A program made the position numbers and the translations under genes. From Enterobacteriaceae endosymbiont of Donacia proxima (GTDB lineage Bacteria; Pseudomonadota; Gammaproteobacteria; Enterobacterales; Enterobacteriaceae), in contig NZ_CP046198.1 in assembly GCF_012569285.1 (NCBI RefSeq), positions 398,629 to 458,077 of the forward strand: 59,449 nt of DNA, given 5' to 3'. The notes beneath the pieces are model-generated. The model saw only the letters and a list, made by a program, of their open reading frames with translations, had not been told where the DNA came from and searched no databases. Positions 38,662 through 48,474 of the stretch are shown here, piece by piece. Within the stretch, counting starts at the first letter, position 1. Every line of letters starts with the position of its first letter.

Positions 38662-40029
38662 TTATTTACCAACGCAAAATTGTGAAAAAATATTATTTAA
38701 TAAATCTTTAGAAGTAAATTCTCCTGTAATTAAATCTAAATCTTTTTGTATTAATCTTAAATCTTCAGCTATTAATTCTAATGAAAAAATTTTTAAAAAA
38801 TTTTTTTGTCCTTTAATTAATATCTTATAAATAGAATTTAAAGAATCCATGTATCTCATTCTAGCTGTAAATTGATCTTCATTATTATTAGTATTTATAA
38901 TATTTTTTTTTATAAAATCTTTTAAAATAGATATTCCTTTTTTATATTTTACAGATAATTTTATAATTACATAATAATTTTTATAAATTATTTCAGGATT
39001 ACTATTTGTAATATCAATTTTGTTACGTATAACAATAATAGGAATTTTGTTTATAAAATTTGTTAAATATTCTCTAATTATTAGAGATAAAGTTTTTTCT
39101 GATATTTGATCATCTACTACTAAAAATATATAATTTGCACTTTTTATTTCTTGAAATGTTTTTTTTATACCTAAAATTTCAATTTTATTTGTAGTATTTC
39201 TGATTCCTGCAGTATCTATAATTTCTATTGGTACTGAATTAACATAAAAATTTTCATGTAAAATATCTCTAGTGGTACCAGGAATATCAGTTACTATAGA
39301 AACATCCTTATTAGTAATTAAATTCATTAAACTAGATTTTCCAGTATTAGGAGGCCCAATTAATACTATTTTAATTCCTTCTTTAATTCTTATTCCATTT
39401 TTTACATATTTTATGATGTTTATTAAAAATTTTAATAATTTTTTTAGTTTTATTAAAATTTTTTTACAAAAAATAGAAAAATTAATTTCATGATTAAATT
39501 CTAAAAAAGATTCTATTTTTACTCTTAAGTCAATAATTATGTTTTTAAAATCTTTTAATAAAAATGAAAATTTACCATTCATTAAATTCATTGCTGAAAA
39601 AATCGCTTGCTTAGAATTAGCAGAAATAATATCGGTAATTGCTTCCGCTTGAGTTAAGTCTATTTTTTTATTTAAAAAAGCTCTTTTAGAAAATTCTCCT
39701 GGATATGCGATCCTAATATCATTAATATGCACAATTATATCATTTATTAATAAATCCATTAATATCCCATTACCATGACATTGTAATTCTAAAATATCTT
39801 CTCCAGTAAAAGAATTAGGTTTAGGAAACCATAATGCGATGCCTTTATCTATAATTTTATTTTTATAAAAAAATGGTAAATAGTATGCATATCGTGGTTT
39901 TATATATTCTAATTTTAATGTATGTTTAATTACATTAATAACTTTATTTCCAGATATTCTAATAACTCCTATACTACCTTTCCCTAAGGGAGTAGCTCGT
40001 GCAATAATTGTGTTATATTGTTTTTCCAT
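38662..40029 (-). CDS. mnmE: tRNA modification GTPase MnmE
   Basis: A 455-residue protein (E. coli MnmE has 454), partner of MnmG in modifying wobble uridine. The N-terminal folate-binding domain starts TIIARATPLGKGSIGVIRIS. The G domain inserted in the helical domain has GPPNTGKSSLMN, DIPGTTRD, DTAGIR and NKID. The C-terminal CVGK corresponds to the CIGK motif with the essential cysteine. It follows yidC after 15 bases in a rpmH-rnpA-yidC-mnmE run, the E. coli order. No clear ribosome binding site is seen. Confidence 0.97.
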   Translation of the reverse strand: MEKQYNTIIARATPLGKGSIGVIRISGNKVINVIKHTLKLEYIKPRYAYYLPFFYKNKIIDKGIALWFPKPNSFTGEDILELQCHGNGILMDLLINDIIVHINDIRIAYPGEFSKRAFLNKKIDLTQAEAITDIISANSKQAIFSAMNLMNGKFSFLLKDFKNIIIDLRVKIESFLEFNHEINFSIFCKKILIKLKKLLKFLINIIKYVKNGIRIKEGIKIVLIGPPNTGKSSLMNLITNKDVSIVTDIPGTTRDILHENFYVNSVPIEIIDTAGIRNTTNKIEILGIKKTFQEIKSANYIFLVVDDQISEKTLSLIIREYLTNFINKIPIIVIRNKIDITNSNPEIIYKNYYVIIKLSVKYKKGISILKDFIKKNIINTNNNEDQFTARMRYMDSLNSIYKILIKGQKNFLKIFSLELIAEDLRLIQKDLDLITGEFTSKDLLNNIFSQFCVGK

Positions 40030-40044
40030 AAATTTTAAATTTAA

Positions 40045-41694
40045 TTATGAAATTTTATAATTTTGATTATTTATTAAATAAATAATCCATTTTTGTTGTA
40101 AAATAGTAATTAAATTATTAATTATATAATATAAAACTAACCCAGAAGGAAGCCATAAAAAAAAGAAACTAAAAATAATAGGTATTATATATGTAAATTT
40201 ATTTTGTAAAGAACTATTATTTTCATATTTATTTTGAGAAAGATATTGTATAACTAACATAGTAATACTCATTATAATAGGTAAAATATAATATGGATCT
40301 TCTGATGATAAATCTTGTATCCAAAAAAGAAATTTAGCATGTCTTAATTCAATTGAACTAATTAACATATAATATAAAGCTAAAAAAATAGGCATTTGTA
40401 TAATAAAAGGGAAAAACCCAGCAAAAGGATTTAAATTTTCTTTTTTATATAATAAAATTATTTCTTTACTAAAACGTTCTTTATCATTACCAAATTTTTC
40501 TTTTAATTTTTTTATTTTTGGTTGTAAATCATTCATTTTAGTAATAGTTATATACTGTTGTTTAAATAATGGATATGTTAATATCCTTATTATAATAGTA
40601 ATTATAATAATTGAAATTCCCCAGTTTTTTACTATACTAAAAATTAAATTTAATAATTTAAATAATAACTTAGATAAAAATCCTAAAAAACCATAATCTA
40701 TAGTTAAATCTAAAAAAGGTGTTATTTTAGACATTGTTTCTTGAATTTTGGGTCCTATCCATAATTGAGATGTAAAACTATATTTTTGACCTGGTAAAAT
40801 TAAATATGATGGAGATTTAAAACCAATACTAATAATATTAGTAAAGATTTTTTTTATGTAAATAGTATTTTCTTGAGAAAAATGAGGTAAAATCCACGCT
40901 GAAGTAAAATACTGTTGTAACATAGCTACCCACCCAGTATAAGTTTTAAACTGTATATTTTTTTTTTTTAAAATATAAGGAAACTTATATTTTTTATATT
41001 TTTCTTTTTCCGTTGAAAAAGCAACTCCATCAAATGTTTTCATAGTTACATTATTATGTTTTTTATTTAAATATTTTTGAGGAGTAATACTTGATTTATC
41101 TATTTGTCCAAAAATACTCATATTAATAGATTTATTATTAAGATTAAAAATTTGATGATTAATTTTAATTAAATAACTTCCCTTTATAAGAACAAAAGTT
41201 TTTATATATAAAATATTATTTTTTATAAAAAAAAAAGGTATTTTTAATATGTTTTTATTTTTTTTAAATGTAAAATAATTTGAATTTGTAAAAAATTTAG
41301 AACTTTGATAAAAATTAATATCTTTTTTTGATTTATCGTTTTTTATTATACCACTTTTTATTTGATAAATAAAATCAGGTTCCTTTCTTAAGAAAGTAAA
41401 AAATTTTTTAGAATGTAATTTTTCAAAATAATTTAACAACTGTACTTTTTCAATAGTACCTCCATAAGGATTTATAGATATAAAAAATTTATCTGTTTTA
41501 ATTAAAATATTATCTTTTTTTATATCTTCTAAAATATTTTTAGGATACTTATTTGAATAAGTATTGTTACTATTATTAATAGTATTTTTTATTATATTAT
41601 TTTTTGTATAACTATATATTAGTTTCCAATTATTTAAAATAACAAAACAAAATAAACAAAAAATAATTAAAAAAATATTATTTTTTGAATTCAT
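40045..41694 (-). CDS. yidC: Membrane protein insertase YidC
   Basis: A 549-residue protein (E. coli YidC has 548). It inserts membrane proteins alone or with SecYEG. There is an N-terminal hydrophobic helix, a large periplasmic domain (about 60-340, with FDGVAFSTEKEKYKKY and TGWVAMLQQYFTSAWI), then the conserved core of five helices with NWGISIIIITIIIRILTYPL, a cytoplasmic Lys-rich loop and NPFAGFFPFIIQMPIFLALY. The hydrophilic-groove arginine is kept in IIRILTYP. yidD, which sits between rnpA and yidC in E. coli, is absent. Confidence 0.97.
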   Translation of the reverse strand: MNSKNNIFLIIFCLFCFVILNNWKLIYSYTKNNIIKNTINNSNNTYSNKYPKNILEDIKKDNILIKTDKFFISINPYGGTIEKVQLLNYFEKLHSKKFFTFLRKEPDFIYQIKSGIIKNDKSKKDINFYQSSKFFTNSNYFTFKKNKNILKIPFFFIKNNILYIKTFVLIKGSYLIKINHQIFNLNNKSINMSIFGQIDKSSITPQKYLNKKHNNVTMKTFDGVAFSTEKEKYKKYKFPYILKKKNIQFKTYTGWVAMLQQYFTSAWILPHFSQENTIYIKKIFTNIISIGFKSPSYLILPGQKYSFTSQLWIGPKIQETMSKITPFLDLTIDYGFLGFLSKLLFKLLNLIFSIVKNWGISIIIITIIIRILTYPLFKQQYITITKMNDLQPKIKKLKEKFGNDKERFSKEIILLYKKENLNPFAGFFPFIIQMPIFLALYYMLISSIELRHAKFLFWIQDLSSEDPYYILPIIMSITMLVIQYLSQNKYENNSSLQNKFTYIIPIIFSFFFLWLPSGLVLYYIINNLITILQQKWIIYLINNQNYKIS

Positions 41695-41776
41695 TATTTA
41701 TAATCTCATTTTTATCACAAAATATAAGTATAATTATAACTTAAAATAATAAGTTTAGCTTACTTTTATTTTTATA

Positions 41777-42127
41777 TTAAATTTTTTTTTTGAAACTAGA
41801 CCATATATTTTTTAAATATCTTTTAAAATAAAAAGTATTAATCTTTAATACATTTTTATTATTTAAAATAATAATATAATCTCTATTTAAAAAATAATAT
41901 TGATTTAAACGAAAATATTCACGAATTATTCTTTTAAATCTATTTCTAATATATATTTTACGAACTATTTTTTTAGAAATAATTATGCCAATTCTAGAAT
42001 ATTGAATTTTATTTTTTTTATTTAATATGGTAAAATATAAATTGTTTAACTTATTACTTTTTTTAAAAATTAAATTAAAATCTGATGTAATTAAACGTTT
42101 ATTTTTTGTTAAATTAAAACTAAACAT
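41777..42127 (-). CDS. rnpA: Ribonuclease P protein component
   Basis: A 116-residue basic protein (E. coli RnpA has 119) that assists the RNase P RNA in trimming tRNA 5' ends. It opens MFSFNLTKNKRLITSDFNLIF. The RNA-binding RNR-type motif is present in RKIYIRNRFKRIIREYFR, preceded by RIGIIISKKIVRK. Its start is two bases from the rpmH stop, the usual rpmH-rnpA coupling. The RNA partner gene (rnpB) is not in this window. Confidence 0.95.
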   Translation of the reverse strand: MFSFNLTKNKRLITSDFNLIFKKSNKLNNLYFTILNKKNKIQYSRIGIIISKKIVRKIYIRNRFKRIIREYFRLNQYYFLNRDYIIILNNKNVLKINTFYFKRYLKNIWSSFKKKI

Positions 42128-42129
42128 TT

Positions 42130-42282
42130 TTATTTGAATTTTTTATCTGAAACACTCAAATAAACACGTTTTTTAGCACGACGACGATTTATAATTTTTC
42201 TACCATTTTTTGTTTTCATTCTACATCTGAAACCATGAGATCTATTTCTTTTTAATATAGATGGTTGAAAAGTACGTTTCAT
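42130..42282 (-). CDS. rpmH: 50S ribosomal protein L34
   Basis: A 50-residue protein (E. coli L34 has 46), nearly invariant at its start: [19 protein letters not shown], then [19 protein letters not shown]. The C-terminal [10 protein letters not shown] is a few residues longer than in E. coli. It is the first gene of the rpmH-rnpA-yidC-mnmE-mutM run and diverges from dnaN. Its promoter lies in the 182-base spacer. Confidence 0.97.
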   Translation of the reverse strand: MKRTFQPSILKRNRSHGFRCRMKTKNGRKIINRRRAKKRVYLSVSDKKFK

Positions 42283-42464
42283 TTAATTTACACTTATATC
42301 TGTTTAATATATATTTATTATTACATAAAATAATTTTTTTATATATATATTTTTATCATTTTAAATTATAAATTTGTATATTTATCTTAAGTTAAAATAC
42401 TAAATATATAGTATATTATTATATTAAATAATAATTTTATATTGTATATTTTAAAATAAGAATT
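42283..42464. other. rpmH/dnaN divergent spacer lacking dnaA
   Basis: In E. coli dnaA lies between rpmH and dnaN. Here only 182 AT-rich bases remain. I see no remnant of dnaA, no DnaA box (TTATNCACA) on either strand and no GATC cluster. It should hold the promoters for both directions. Confidence 0.75.
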
Positions 42465-43586
42465 ATGGAAAATAATATTATTATTAATAGAGAATTAATA
42501 ATTAAACCACTACAATATGTTACTAACATTATTAGTAATAAATTTTTATATCCTAATTTTGGTAATATTTTAATAGAAATTTTAAATGATGGAGTCATAC
42601 TATTTAAAAGTACTAATTTAGAAATAGAAATTACATCTTTTATTAAAAATAAATTTTTAAATAAAAAATATTCTGTTATAATTCAAGGAAAAAAATTTTA
42701 TAATATATGTCGTTCTTTACCTAAAAAAAATAATATTAAACTAATATTTAATATAAATAAAATGATTATATCTACAAAAAATTGTCATTTTACGATAACT
42801 ACTTTACCTGCAGATAATTTTCCAAATATAAATTTTTTGAAACATGATATAGAATTTAATCTAACAAATAGAATATTAAAAGATTTTATATGTGCTACTT
42901 ATTTTTCAATAGCAAATAATGATGTAAGAAAATATTTAAATGGATTATTTTTAGAAATTAAAAATAATATTTTAAATATTGTATCAACTGATGGACATAG
43001 ATTATCTTTTTATAGATATATTTTAGATGTAAATATTATAAATTTTAATGTTATAATCCCTCGTAAAAGTATTTTTGAATTATCTAAATTAATTAATAAT
43101 ACTAATGAATTAGTTAATATTAAGATTAATAGTAATAATATTTGTTTTACTTTTAAAAATTTAAAATTTATATCTAAATTAATTACAAGTAATTTTCCTG
43201 ATTATAAAAAAATTATACCTACATCATTTTATCAAATAATTAAAATTAATCGTATTTCATTTAAAAATGCTTTAAATAGAATTTCTATTCTAGTAAATGA
43301 AAGAACAAAGGGAGTAAATTTATTATTTAATAATAAATATTTAAAAATTTTTACTAGTAATATTAATAATGAAAAAGCTGAAGAAATAGTAGAAATAAAA
43401 ACATTTCAAAATAAAAAGGAATATAATATTCAAATATCATTTAATATTAATTATTTAATTGACGTTGTTAATATATTAGAAAGTAATTTTATTAAATTAT
43501 CATTTATTGATACTATTTCTAGCATTAAAATAGAAGATAATTATGATAAAAATAAAATTTACTTAATTATGCCAATGAAGATATAA
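42465..43586 (+). CDS. dnaN: DNA polymerase III beta subunit (sliding clamp)
   Basis: A 373-residue protein (E. coli DnaN has 366), the ring-shaped processivity clamp. Three similar domains are expected; visible family stretches include LIIKPLQYVTNIIS, TTLPADNFPNI, NDVRKYLNGLFLEI, IVSTDGHRLSFYR, LITSNFPDYKKIIP, and the C-terminal end IYLIMPMKI, which resembles the E. coli YVVMPMRL terminus. gyrB follows 33 bases later; recF, which lies between them in E. coli, has been deleted. Sequence drift is moderate to heavy but the frame is full length. Confidence 0.96.
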   Translation: MENNIIINRELIIKPLQYVTNIISNKFLYPNFGNILIEILNDGVILFKSTNLEIEITSFIKNKFLNKKYSVIIQGKKFYNICRSLPKKNNIKLIFNINKMIISTKNCHFTITTLPADNFPNINFLKHDIEFNLTNRILKDFICATYFSIANNDVRKYLNGLFLEIKNNILNIVSTDGHRLSFYRYILDVNIINFNVIIPRKSIFELSKLINNTNELVNIKINSNNICFTFKNLKFISKLITSNFPDYKKIIPTSFYQIIKINRISFKNALNRISILVNERTKGVNLLFNNKYLKIFTSNINNEKAEEIVEIKTFQNKKEYNIQISFNINYLIDVVNILESNFIKLSFIDTISSIKIEDNYDKNKIYLIMPMKI

Positions 43587-43619
43587 ATTTTATTTAATTT
43601 TAAAAAATGAGAGTTTAAT

Positions 43620-46031
43620 TTGACAAATAAATATTATGATTCATCAAGTATCCAAATTTTAAAAGGATTAGATGCTGTAAAAAAAAGACCAGGAATGTAT
43701 ATTGGTAACACAGATGATGGTACCGGATTACATCATATGGTATTTGAAGTTATAGATAATTCGATAGATGAATCTCTTTCCGGTTTTTGTAAAAATATAC
43801 AAGTAATTATACACAAAGATAATTCTATTTCTATTATTGATGATGGTAGAGGAATACCTACAGACATACATAAAGAAGCTCAAGTATCAGCTGCTGAAGT
43901 TATTATGACTATATTACATTCAGGAGGTAAATTTAACAATAAATTTTATAAATTATCAGGAGGTTTACATGGAGTAGGAATTTCAGTAGTAAATGCTTTA
44001 TCAAAAAAATTAGAATTAATTATTAGAAGAAATGGAAAATTATATAAACAATCATATTTTTATGGAATACCTAAAGAAAAATTAAAAATTATTGGTATTA
44101 GTCATACTACTGGAACACATATTAGATTTTGGCCTAATTATAATATTTTTACTACAATCCAAAATTTTAATTATACAATTTTATCTAATAGACTAAAAGA
44201 ATTATCTTTTTTAAATTCAGGATTAATTATTTCAATTACTGATAATAAAAAAAATAAAAAAGATATCTTTCAATATAAAGGAGGTATAAAAGAATATATT
44301 AAGTATTTAAATAAAGATAAAAATTTTCTTAATAAGCAAATTTTTTATTGTTATACTAAAAATAATGATATTGATATAGAAATTGCTATGCAATGGAACA
44401 ATTCATTTAATGAAGAAATATACTGTTTTACCAATAATATACCTCAAAAAAATGGAGGTACTCATTTATCTGGATTAAAATCAGCTATAACAAGAACAAT
44501 AAAACTTTATATAGAAAAAGAAGGATATAATAAAAAAAAGAATATTCCTTTAAAAGGAGAAGATACTAGAGAAGGTTTAATTGCAATTATATCAATAAAA
44601 ATTTTAAATCCAAAATTTTCTTCTCAAACTAAAGAAAAACTAATATCATCAGAAGTAAAATCATCAGTAGAATGTTATTTAAATCAACAATTAATGTTTT
44701 TTTTATTAGAAAACCCAGATGATGCTAAAAATATTGTAGAAAAAATTATTAGTATAGCTAAAATAAGAGATACAGCTAGAAAAACTAAAAATATAATAAA
44801 AAATCAAAATATAAACAACGTCTCAAGACTACCAGGAAAATTATCTGATTGTCAAGAAAAAAATCCTAAATTATCTGAAATTTATTTAGTAGAAGGAGAT
44901 TCAGCAGGAGGATCTGCAAAACAAGGTAGAGATAGAAGAACACAAGCAATTTTACCTTTAAAAGGCAAGATTCTTAATGTAGAAAAAGCTAAATTTAATA
45001 AAATTATTACTTCGCAAGAAATAATAACTTTAGTTACAGCATTAGGTTTCAGTATTAATTTTAAAAAATATCATTTAAATAATTTAAGATATCATAATAT
45101 TATTATCATGACAGATGCAGATGTTGATGGAGCACATATCCGTACTTTATTATTAACATTTTTCTATCGTCAAATGCCTAAAATTATTGAAAAAGGCTAT
45201 ATATATATAGCACAACCTCCACTTTTTAGAATTAAAAAAGGTAATAAAAAATTTTATATTAGAAATAATGAAGAAATGGAAATGTTTATATTAAAATCAG
45301 CTGTAAAAAAAGCTGTTTTTTATTTTAAAAAATCTAAAGAAAAATTAATTGGAAAAAAAATCATAATATTAATAAATGAATATAATTATATTAAAAAAAT
45401 TATACAATCTTCTCAATTTACTATTAATAATAAAATATTACATGCATTATTATATAATAAAAAATTAACTCAATTAAATAATTATATTAATGTAGATATA
45501 TGGTTACATAAATTACTTTTCTTTTTAAATAAAAATTATATAAATATTAAATTTTCAAGCGATATAAATAAAGATATTAATAATAATATTTTTGAATTAG
45601 TAATTTATGAAAATAAATATGAAAATATAAATAAATATTCATTAAATAATGATTTTTTTACAAGCAATGAATATAATAAAATATGTTTATTAGGAATAAA
45701 ATTATGTTCTTTACAAGAAAAAGGTATTTTTTATGTTAAAAAAGGAGAAAAATATAAAAATATTAATTTTTTTGAAGAAGGAATAGAATGGTTATTAAAA
45801 GAAACTAAAAAAAGTTTTTCTATACAAAGATATAAAGGATTAGGTGAAATGAACCCAAATCAATTATGGGAAACTACTATGAATCCTTTGACTCGTAATA
45901 TGTTAAAAGTAACGATTCAAGATGCAATTCTAGCTGATAAATTATTTTCAACCTTAATGGGCGATGAAGTAGAACCTAGAAAATTATTTATCAAAGAAAA
46001 TGCTTCAAAAGCATTGAATATTGATTTTTAA
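43620..46031 (+). CDS. gyrB: DNA gyrase subunit B
   Basis: An 803-residue protein (E. coli GyrB has 804), the ATPase half of gyrase. The start is a TTG at 43620, preceded by GAGAG; it gives MTNKYYDSSSIQILKGLDAV, aligning with E. coli, and no in-frame ATG occurs until inside the ATPase domain. GHKL motifs: VIDNSIDES, DDGRGIPTD, GGLHGVGISVVNAL. The Toprim domain has YLVEGDSAGGSAKQGRD and MTDADVDGAHIRTLLLTFF. The C-terminal QRYKGLGEMNPNQLWETTM and EPRKLFI are intact. The large gamma-type insertion before the end is kept but drifted. Confidence 0.98.
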   Translation: MTNKYYDSSSIQILKGLDAVKKRPGMYIGNTDDGTGLHHMVFEVIDNSIDESLSGFCKNIQVIIHKDNSISIIDDGRGIPTDIHKEAQVSAAEVIMTILHSGGKFNNKFYKLSGGLHGVGISVVNALSKKLELIIRRNGKLYKQSYFYGIPKEKLKIIGISHTTGTHIRFWPNYNIFTTIQNFNYTILSNRLKELSFLNSGLIISITDNKKNKKDIFQYKGGIKEYIKYLNKDKNFLNKQIFYCYTKNNDIDIEIAMQWNNSFNEEIYCFTNNIPQKNGGTHLSGLKSAITRTIKLYIEKEGYNKKKNIPLKGEDTREGLIAIISIKILNPKFSSQTKEKLISSEVKSSVECYLNQQLMFFLLENPDDAKNIVEKIISIAKIRDTARKTKNIIKNQNINNVSRLPGKLSDCQEKNPKLSEIYLVEGDSAGGSAKQGRDRRTQAILPLKGKILNVEKAKFNKIITSQEIITLVTALGFSINFKKYHLNNLRYHNIIIMTDADVDGAHIRTLLLTFFYRQMPKIIEKGYIYIAQPPLFRIKKGNKKFYIRNNEEMEMFILKSAVKKAVFYFKKSKEKLIGKKIIILINEYNYIKKIIQSSQFTINNKILHALLYNKKLTQLNNYINVDIWLHKLLFFLNKNYINIKFSSDINKDINNNIFELVIYENKYENINKYSLNNDFFTSNEYNKICLLGIKLCSLQEKGIFYVKKGEKYKNINFFEEGIEWLLKETKKSFSIQRYKGLGEMNPNQLWETTMNPLTRNMLKVTIQDAILADKLFSTLMGDEVEPRKLFIKENASKALNIDF

Positions 46032-46047
46032 GTTTATTATTCAAACA

Positions 46048-46074
46048 AAATATCTACTTAAATAAGTAATATTT
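46048..46074. terminator. Hairpin between gyrB and rpoZ
   Basis: AAATATCTACTTA (46048-46060) pairs with TAAGTAATATTT (46063-46074) with one bulged C and a tight loop. It sits between convergent genes, as expected for a shared terminator. Confidence 0.45.
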
Positions 46075-46089
46075 AAATTTATAAAAAAA

Positions 46090-46344
46090 CTAATAATTGT
46101 CCAAATTTATAGATTTAAATTTTTCTTCCTCATTATTTTTTTCATAATTATTTATGATTTCTTTATTAATTAACCCTTTTTCAATTTCACGTAATGCTAA
46201 AATAGTAGTTTTATCATTTTTTTCAGATAATAATGGAATTTTGCCTCTTATTTGTATTTGTCTTGCTCTTTTAGCTGCTAAAATAACTAAATCAAATCTA
46301 TTACCTATTTTTTGAACTGCTTTTTCTATTGTAACTCTAGCCAT
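46090..46344 (-). CDS. rpoZ: RNA polymerase omega subunit
   Basis: An 84-residue protein (E. coli omega has 91) that aids assembly of the beta' subunit. It opens [20 protein letters not shown], with AAKRARQIQ and [14 protein letters not shown], all diagnostic of omega. The C-terminal tail is acidic and drifted. The usual neighbours gmk and spoT are absent: rpoZ stands alone between gyrB (convergent) and ppa (divergent). Confidence 0.96.
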   Translation of the reverse strand: MARVTIEKAVQKIGNRFDLVILAAKRARQIQIRGKIPLLSEKNDKTTILALREIEKGLINKEIINNYEKNNEEEKFKSINLDNY

Positions 46345-46502
46345 AAGATTTTATCTTCTTTATAAAAATTTATTTAATATTAAAAATATAATTAGTAATA
46401 TTAATTATTTTATCATATATATATATTTAAAATATATAAATTTTAAAATTAATAAAAATTTTTATATATAAGAAATTTTAATATAACTAAAGGAAAAATA
46501 AT

Positions 46503-47042
46503 ATGAATTATAATAATATTAATTCTGGAGAAAATATTCCTAATGATATTAACGTAATTATTGAAATTTCCTCTTATTCAAATCCGATAAAATATGAAGT
46601 TAATAAAAAATATGGAATATTATTTGTAGATCGTTTTATTAGTGTACCTATGTTTTATCCATGTAATTATGGATATATAAATAATACATTATCACTAGAT
46701 AGTGATCCACTAGATGTGCTTGTTATAACTAAATATTCTATCATCCCAGGAACTGTAATAAGATGTCGTCCTATAGGAATATTAAATATGACAGATGAAT
46801 CAGGAGATGATAAAAAAATTATTGCAGTACCACATAATAAAATTTCACAAGAATATTCATTAATTAAAAAAATTAAAGATTTACCAAAACTATTACAACA
46901 ACAAATTATATATTTTTTTAAACATTATAAAGATTTAGAAAACAAAAAATGGTGTAAAATAGAGAATTGGGGAGATTTATTTCAAGCTCAAAAAGAGATT
47001 TTATCTTCTATTAAAAGATTTCAAAAAAAAAAAATTAATTAA
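46503..47042 (+). CDS. ppa: Inorganic pyrophosphatase
   Basis: A 179-residue protein (E. coli Ppa has 176). This soluble family I enzyme hydrolyses pyrophosphate and drives biosynthetic reactions forward. Active-site blocks: VIIEISSYSNPIKYEVNK, FYPCNYGYINNT, the metal-binding DSDPLDVLVIT and DESGDDKKIIAVP. KKWCKIENWGD near the C-terminus also fits. AAAGGA precedes the ATG. It stands alone, divergent from rpoZ. Confidence 0.97.
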   Translation: MNYNNINSGENIPNDINVIIEISSYSNPIKYEVNKKYGILFVDRFISVPMFYPCNYGYINNTLSLDSDPLDVLVITKYSIIPGTVIRCRPIGILNMTDESGDDKKIIAVPHNKISQEYSLIKKIKDLPKLLQQQIIYFFKHYKDLENKKWCKIENWGDLFQAQKEILSSIKRFQKKKIN

Positions 47043-47154
47043 TAAAATTTATATAAAAAAAAGTTAAATTTATATTTATTTTAAATACTTTTTTCATATA
47101 TAAATTTAAAAATAATTTATTATAAGTATTTATGAATTATATTAAGGAAATAAA

Positions 47155-48402
47155 ATGTCTAAAATAAAAAAAATAATAGGTAGAGAAATTATCGATTCTA
47201 GAGGTAATCCTACTATTGAAGCAGAAGTTCATTTAAATAATAATATTATTGGAATTGCTTCTGTCCCTTCTGGAGCTTCTACAGGATCTAAAGAAGCGAT
47301 AGAATTACGTGATAATAATAAGAAAAGATTTTTAGGGAAAGGAGTTTTAAAATCAGTAAAAATAATTAATACTATTTTAAATAAATATTTAATTCATCAA
47401 AATTCATCTGATCAATCATGTATTGATGAAATTATGATTAATTTAGATAATACTGAAAATAAATCTAATTTAGGAGCTAATACTATTTTAGCTGTTTCAT
47501 TAGCTAATGCTAGAGCATCTGCTTTATTTCATCGTTTACCATTATATAAATATATTGCTGATATCTATAGTATAGATAAAAAATTTTTTATGCCTATACC
47601 TATGATTAATATTATTAATGGTGGGAAACATGCAGATAATAATTTAGATATACAAGAATTTATGATCCAACCTATTAATTCAAGAAATATTAAAGAAGCA
47701 ATACGTTGTGGTTCAGAAATTTTTCATCATTTATCATTCGTGCTTAAAAAACATAAACTAATTACTTCAGTTGGAGATGAAGGTGGATATGCTCCTAATT
47801 TAAAAAATAATAATCAAGCATTTGATATGATTTCACAAGCAATTAAAAATGCAGGGTATATACTTGGTAAAGATATTACTTTTGCTATTGATTGTGCTGC
47901 ATCTGAATTATTTTTTAATAATAAATATCATTTAAAAAGTGAAAATATTAATTTTTCTTCTAAAGAATTCACAAATTTTTTATATAATTTAACTCAAAAA
48001 TATCCTATTACATCTATAGAAGATGGTTTAGATGAAAATGATTGGGAAGGTTTTATATATCAAACTAAATTATTAGGTAATAAAATTCAGTTAGTAGGTG
48101 ATGATTTATTTGCCACAAATCCTAAATTTTTAAAAAAAGGCATTAAGAATAATATTGCTAATTCTATATTAATAAAATTAAATCAAATTGGATCTCTTAC
48201 AGAAACATTATCAACTATAAAAATAGCTAAAAAATCAGGATATAAGGTTATTATATCACACAGATCTGGAGAAACAGAAGATACATTTATTGCTGATCTA
48301 GCCGTTGGTACAAATGCAGATCAAATTAAAACTGGTTCTATGAGTCGTTCTGATAGAAATGCTAAATATAATCAATTAATTAGGATCGAAGAACAATTAT
48401 AA
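47155..48402 (+). CDS. eno: Enolase
   Basis: A 415-residue protein (E. coli enolase has 432). It converts 2-phosphoglycerate to phosphoenolpyruvate, the phosphate donor used by ptsI in this window. Active-site blocks: [105 protein letters not shown] and [12 protein letters not shown]. The C-terminus stops at LIRIEEQL, lacking about 17 residues present in E. coli; these are outside the active site. AAGGA lies upstream. pyrG, its usual neighbour, is absent. Confidence 0.98.
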   Translation: MSKIKKIIGREIIDSRGNPTIEAEVHLNNNIIGIASVPSGASTGSKEAIELRDNNKKRFLGKGVLKSVKIINTILNKYLIHQNSSDQSCIDEIMINLDNTENKSNLGANTILAVSLANARASALFHRLPLYKYIADIYSIDKKFFMPIPMINIINGGKHADNNLDIQEFMIQPINSRNIKEAIRCGSEIFHHLSFVLKKHKLITSVGDEGGYAPNLKNNNQAFDMISQAIKNAGYILGKDITFAIDCAASELFFNNKYHLKSENINFSSKEFTNFLYNLTQKYPITSIEDGLDENDWEGFIYQTKLLGNKIQLVGDDLFATNPKFLKKGIKNNIANSILIKLNQIGSLTETLSTIKIAKKSGYKVIISHRSGETEDTFIADLAVGTNADQIKTGSMSRSDRNAKYNQLIRIEEQL

Positions 48403-48415
48403 ATGAATTTTATAG

Positions 48416-48440
48416 ACTATGTTGATATATTCAACATAGT
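48416..48440 (+). terminator. Rho-independent terminator after eno
   Basis: ACTATGTTGA (48416-48425) pairs with TCAACATAGT (48431-48440) over a five-base loop, followed by ATAATTTTATTTTTC. The stem has more G/C than its surroundings. It separates eno from cydD. Confidence 0.8.
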
Positions 48441-48474
48441 ATAATTTTATTTTTCATAAAATTATTTACTAAAT

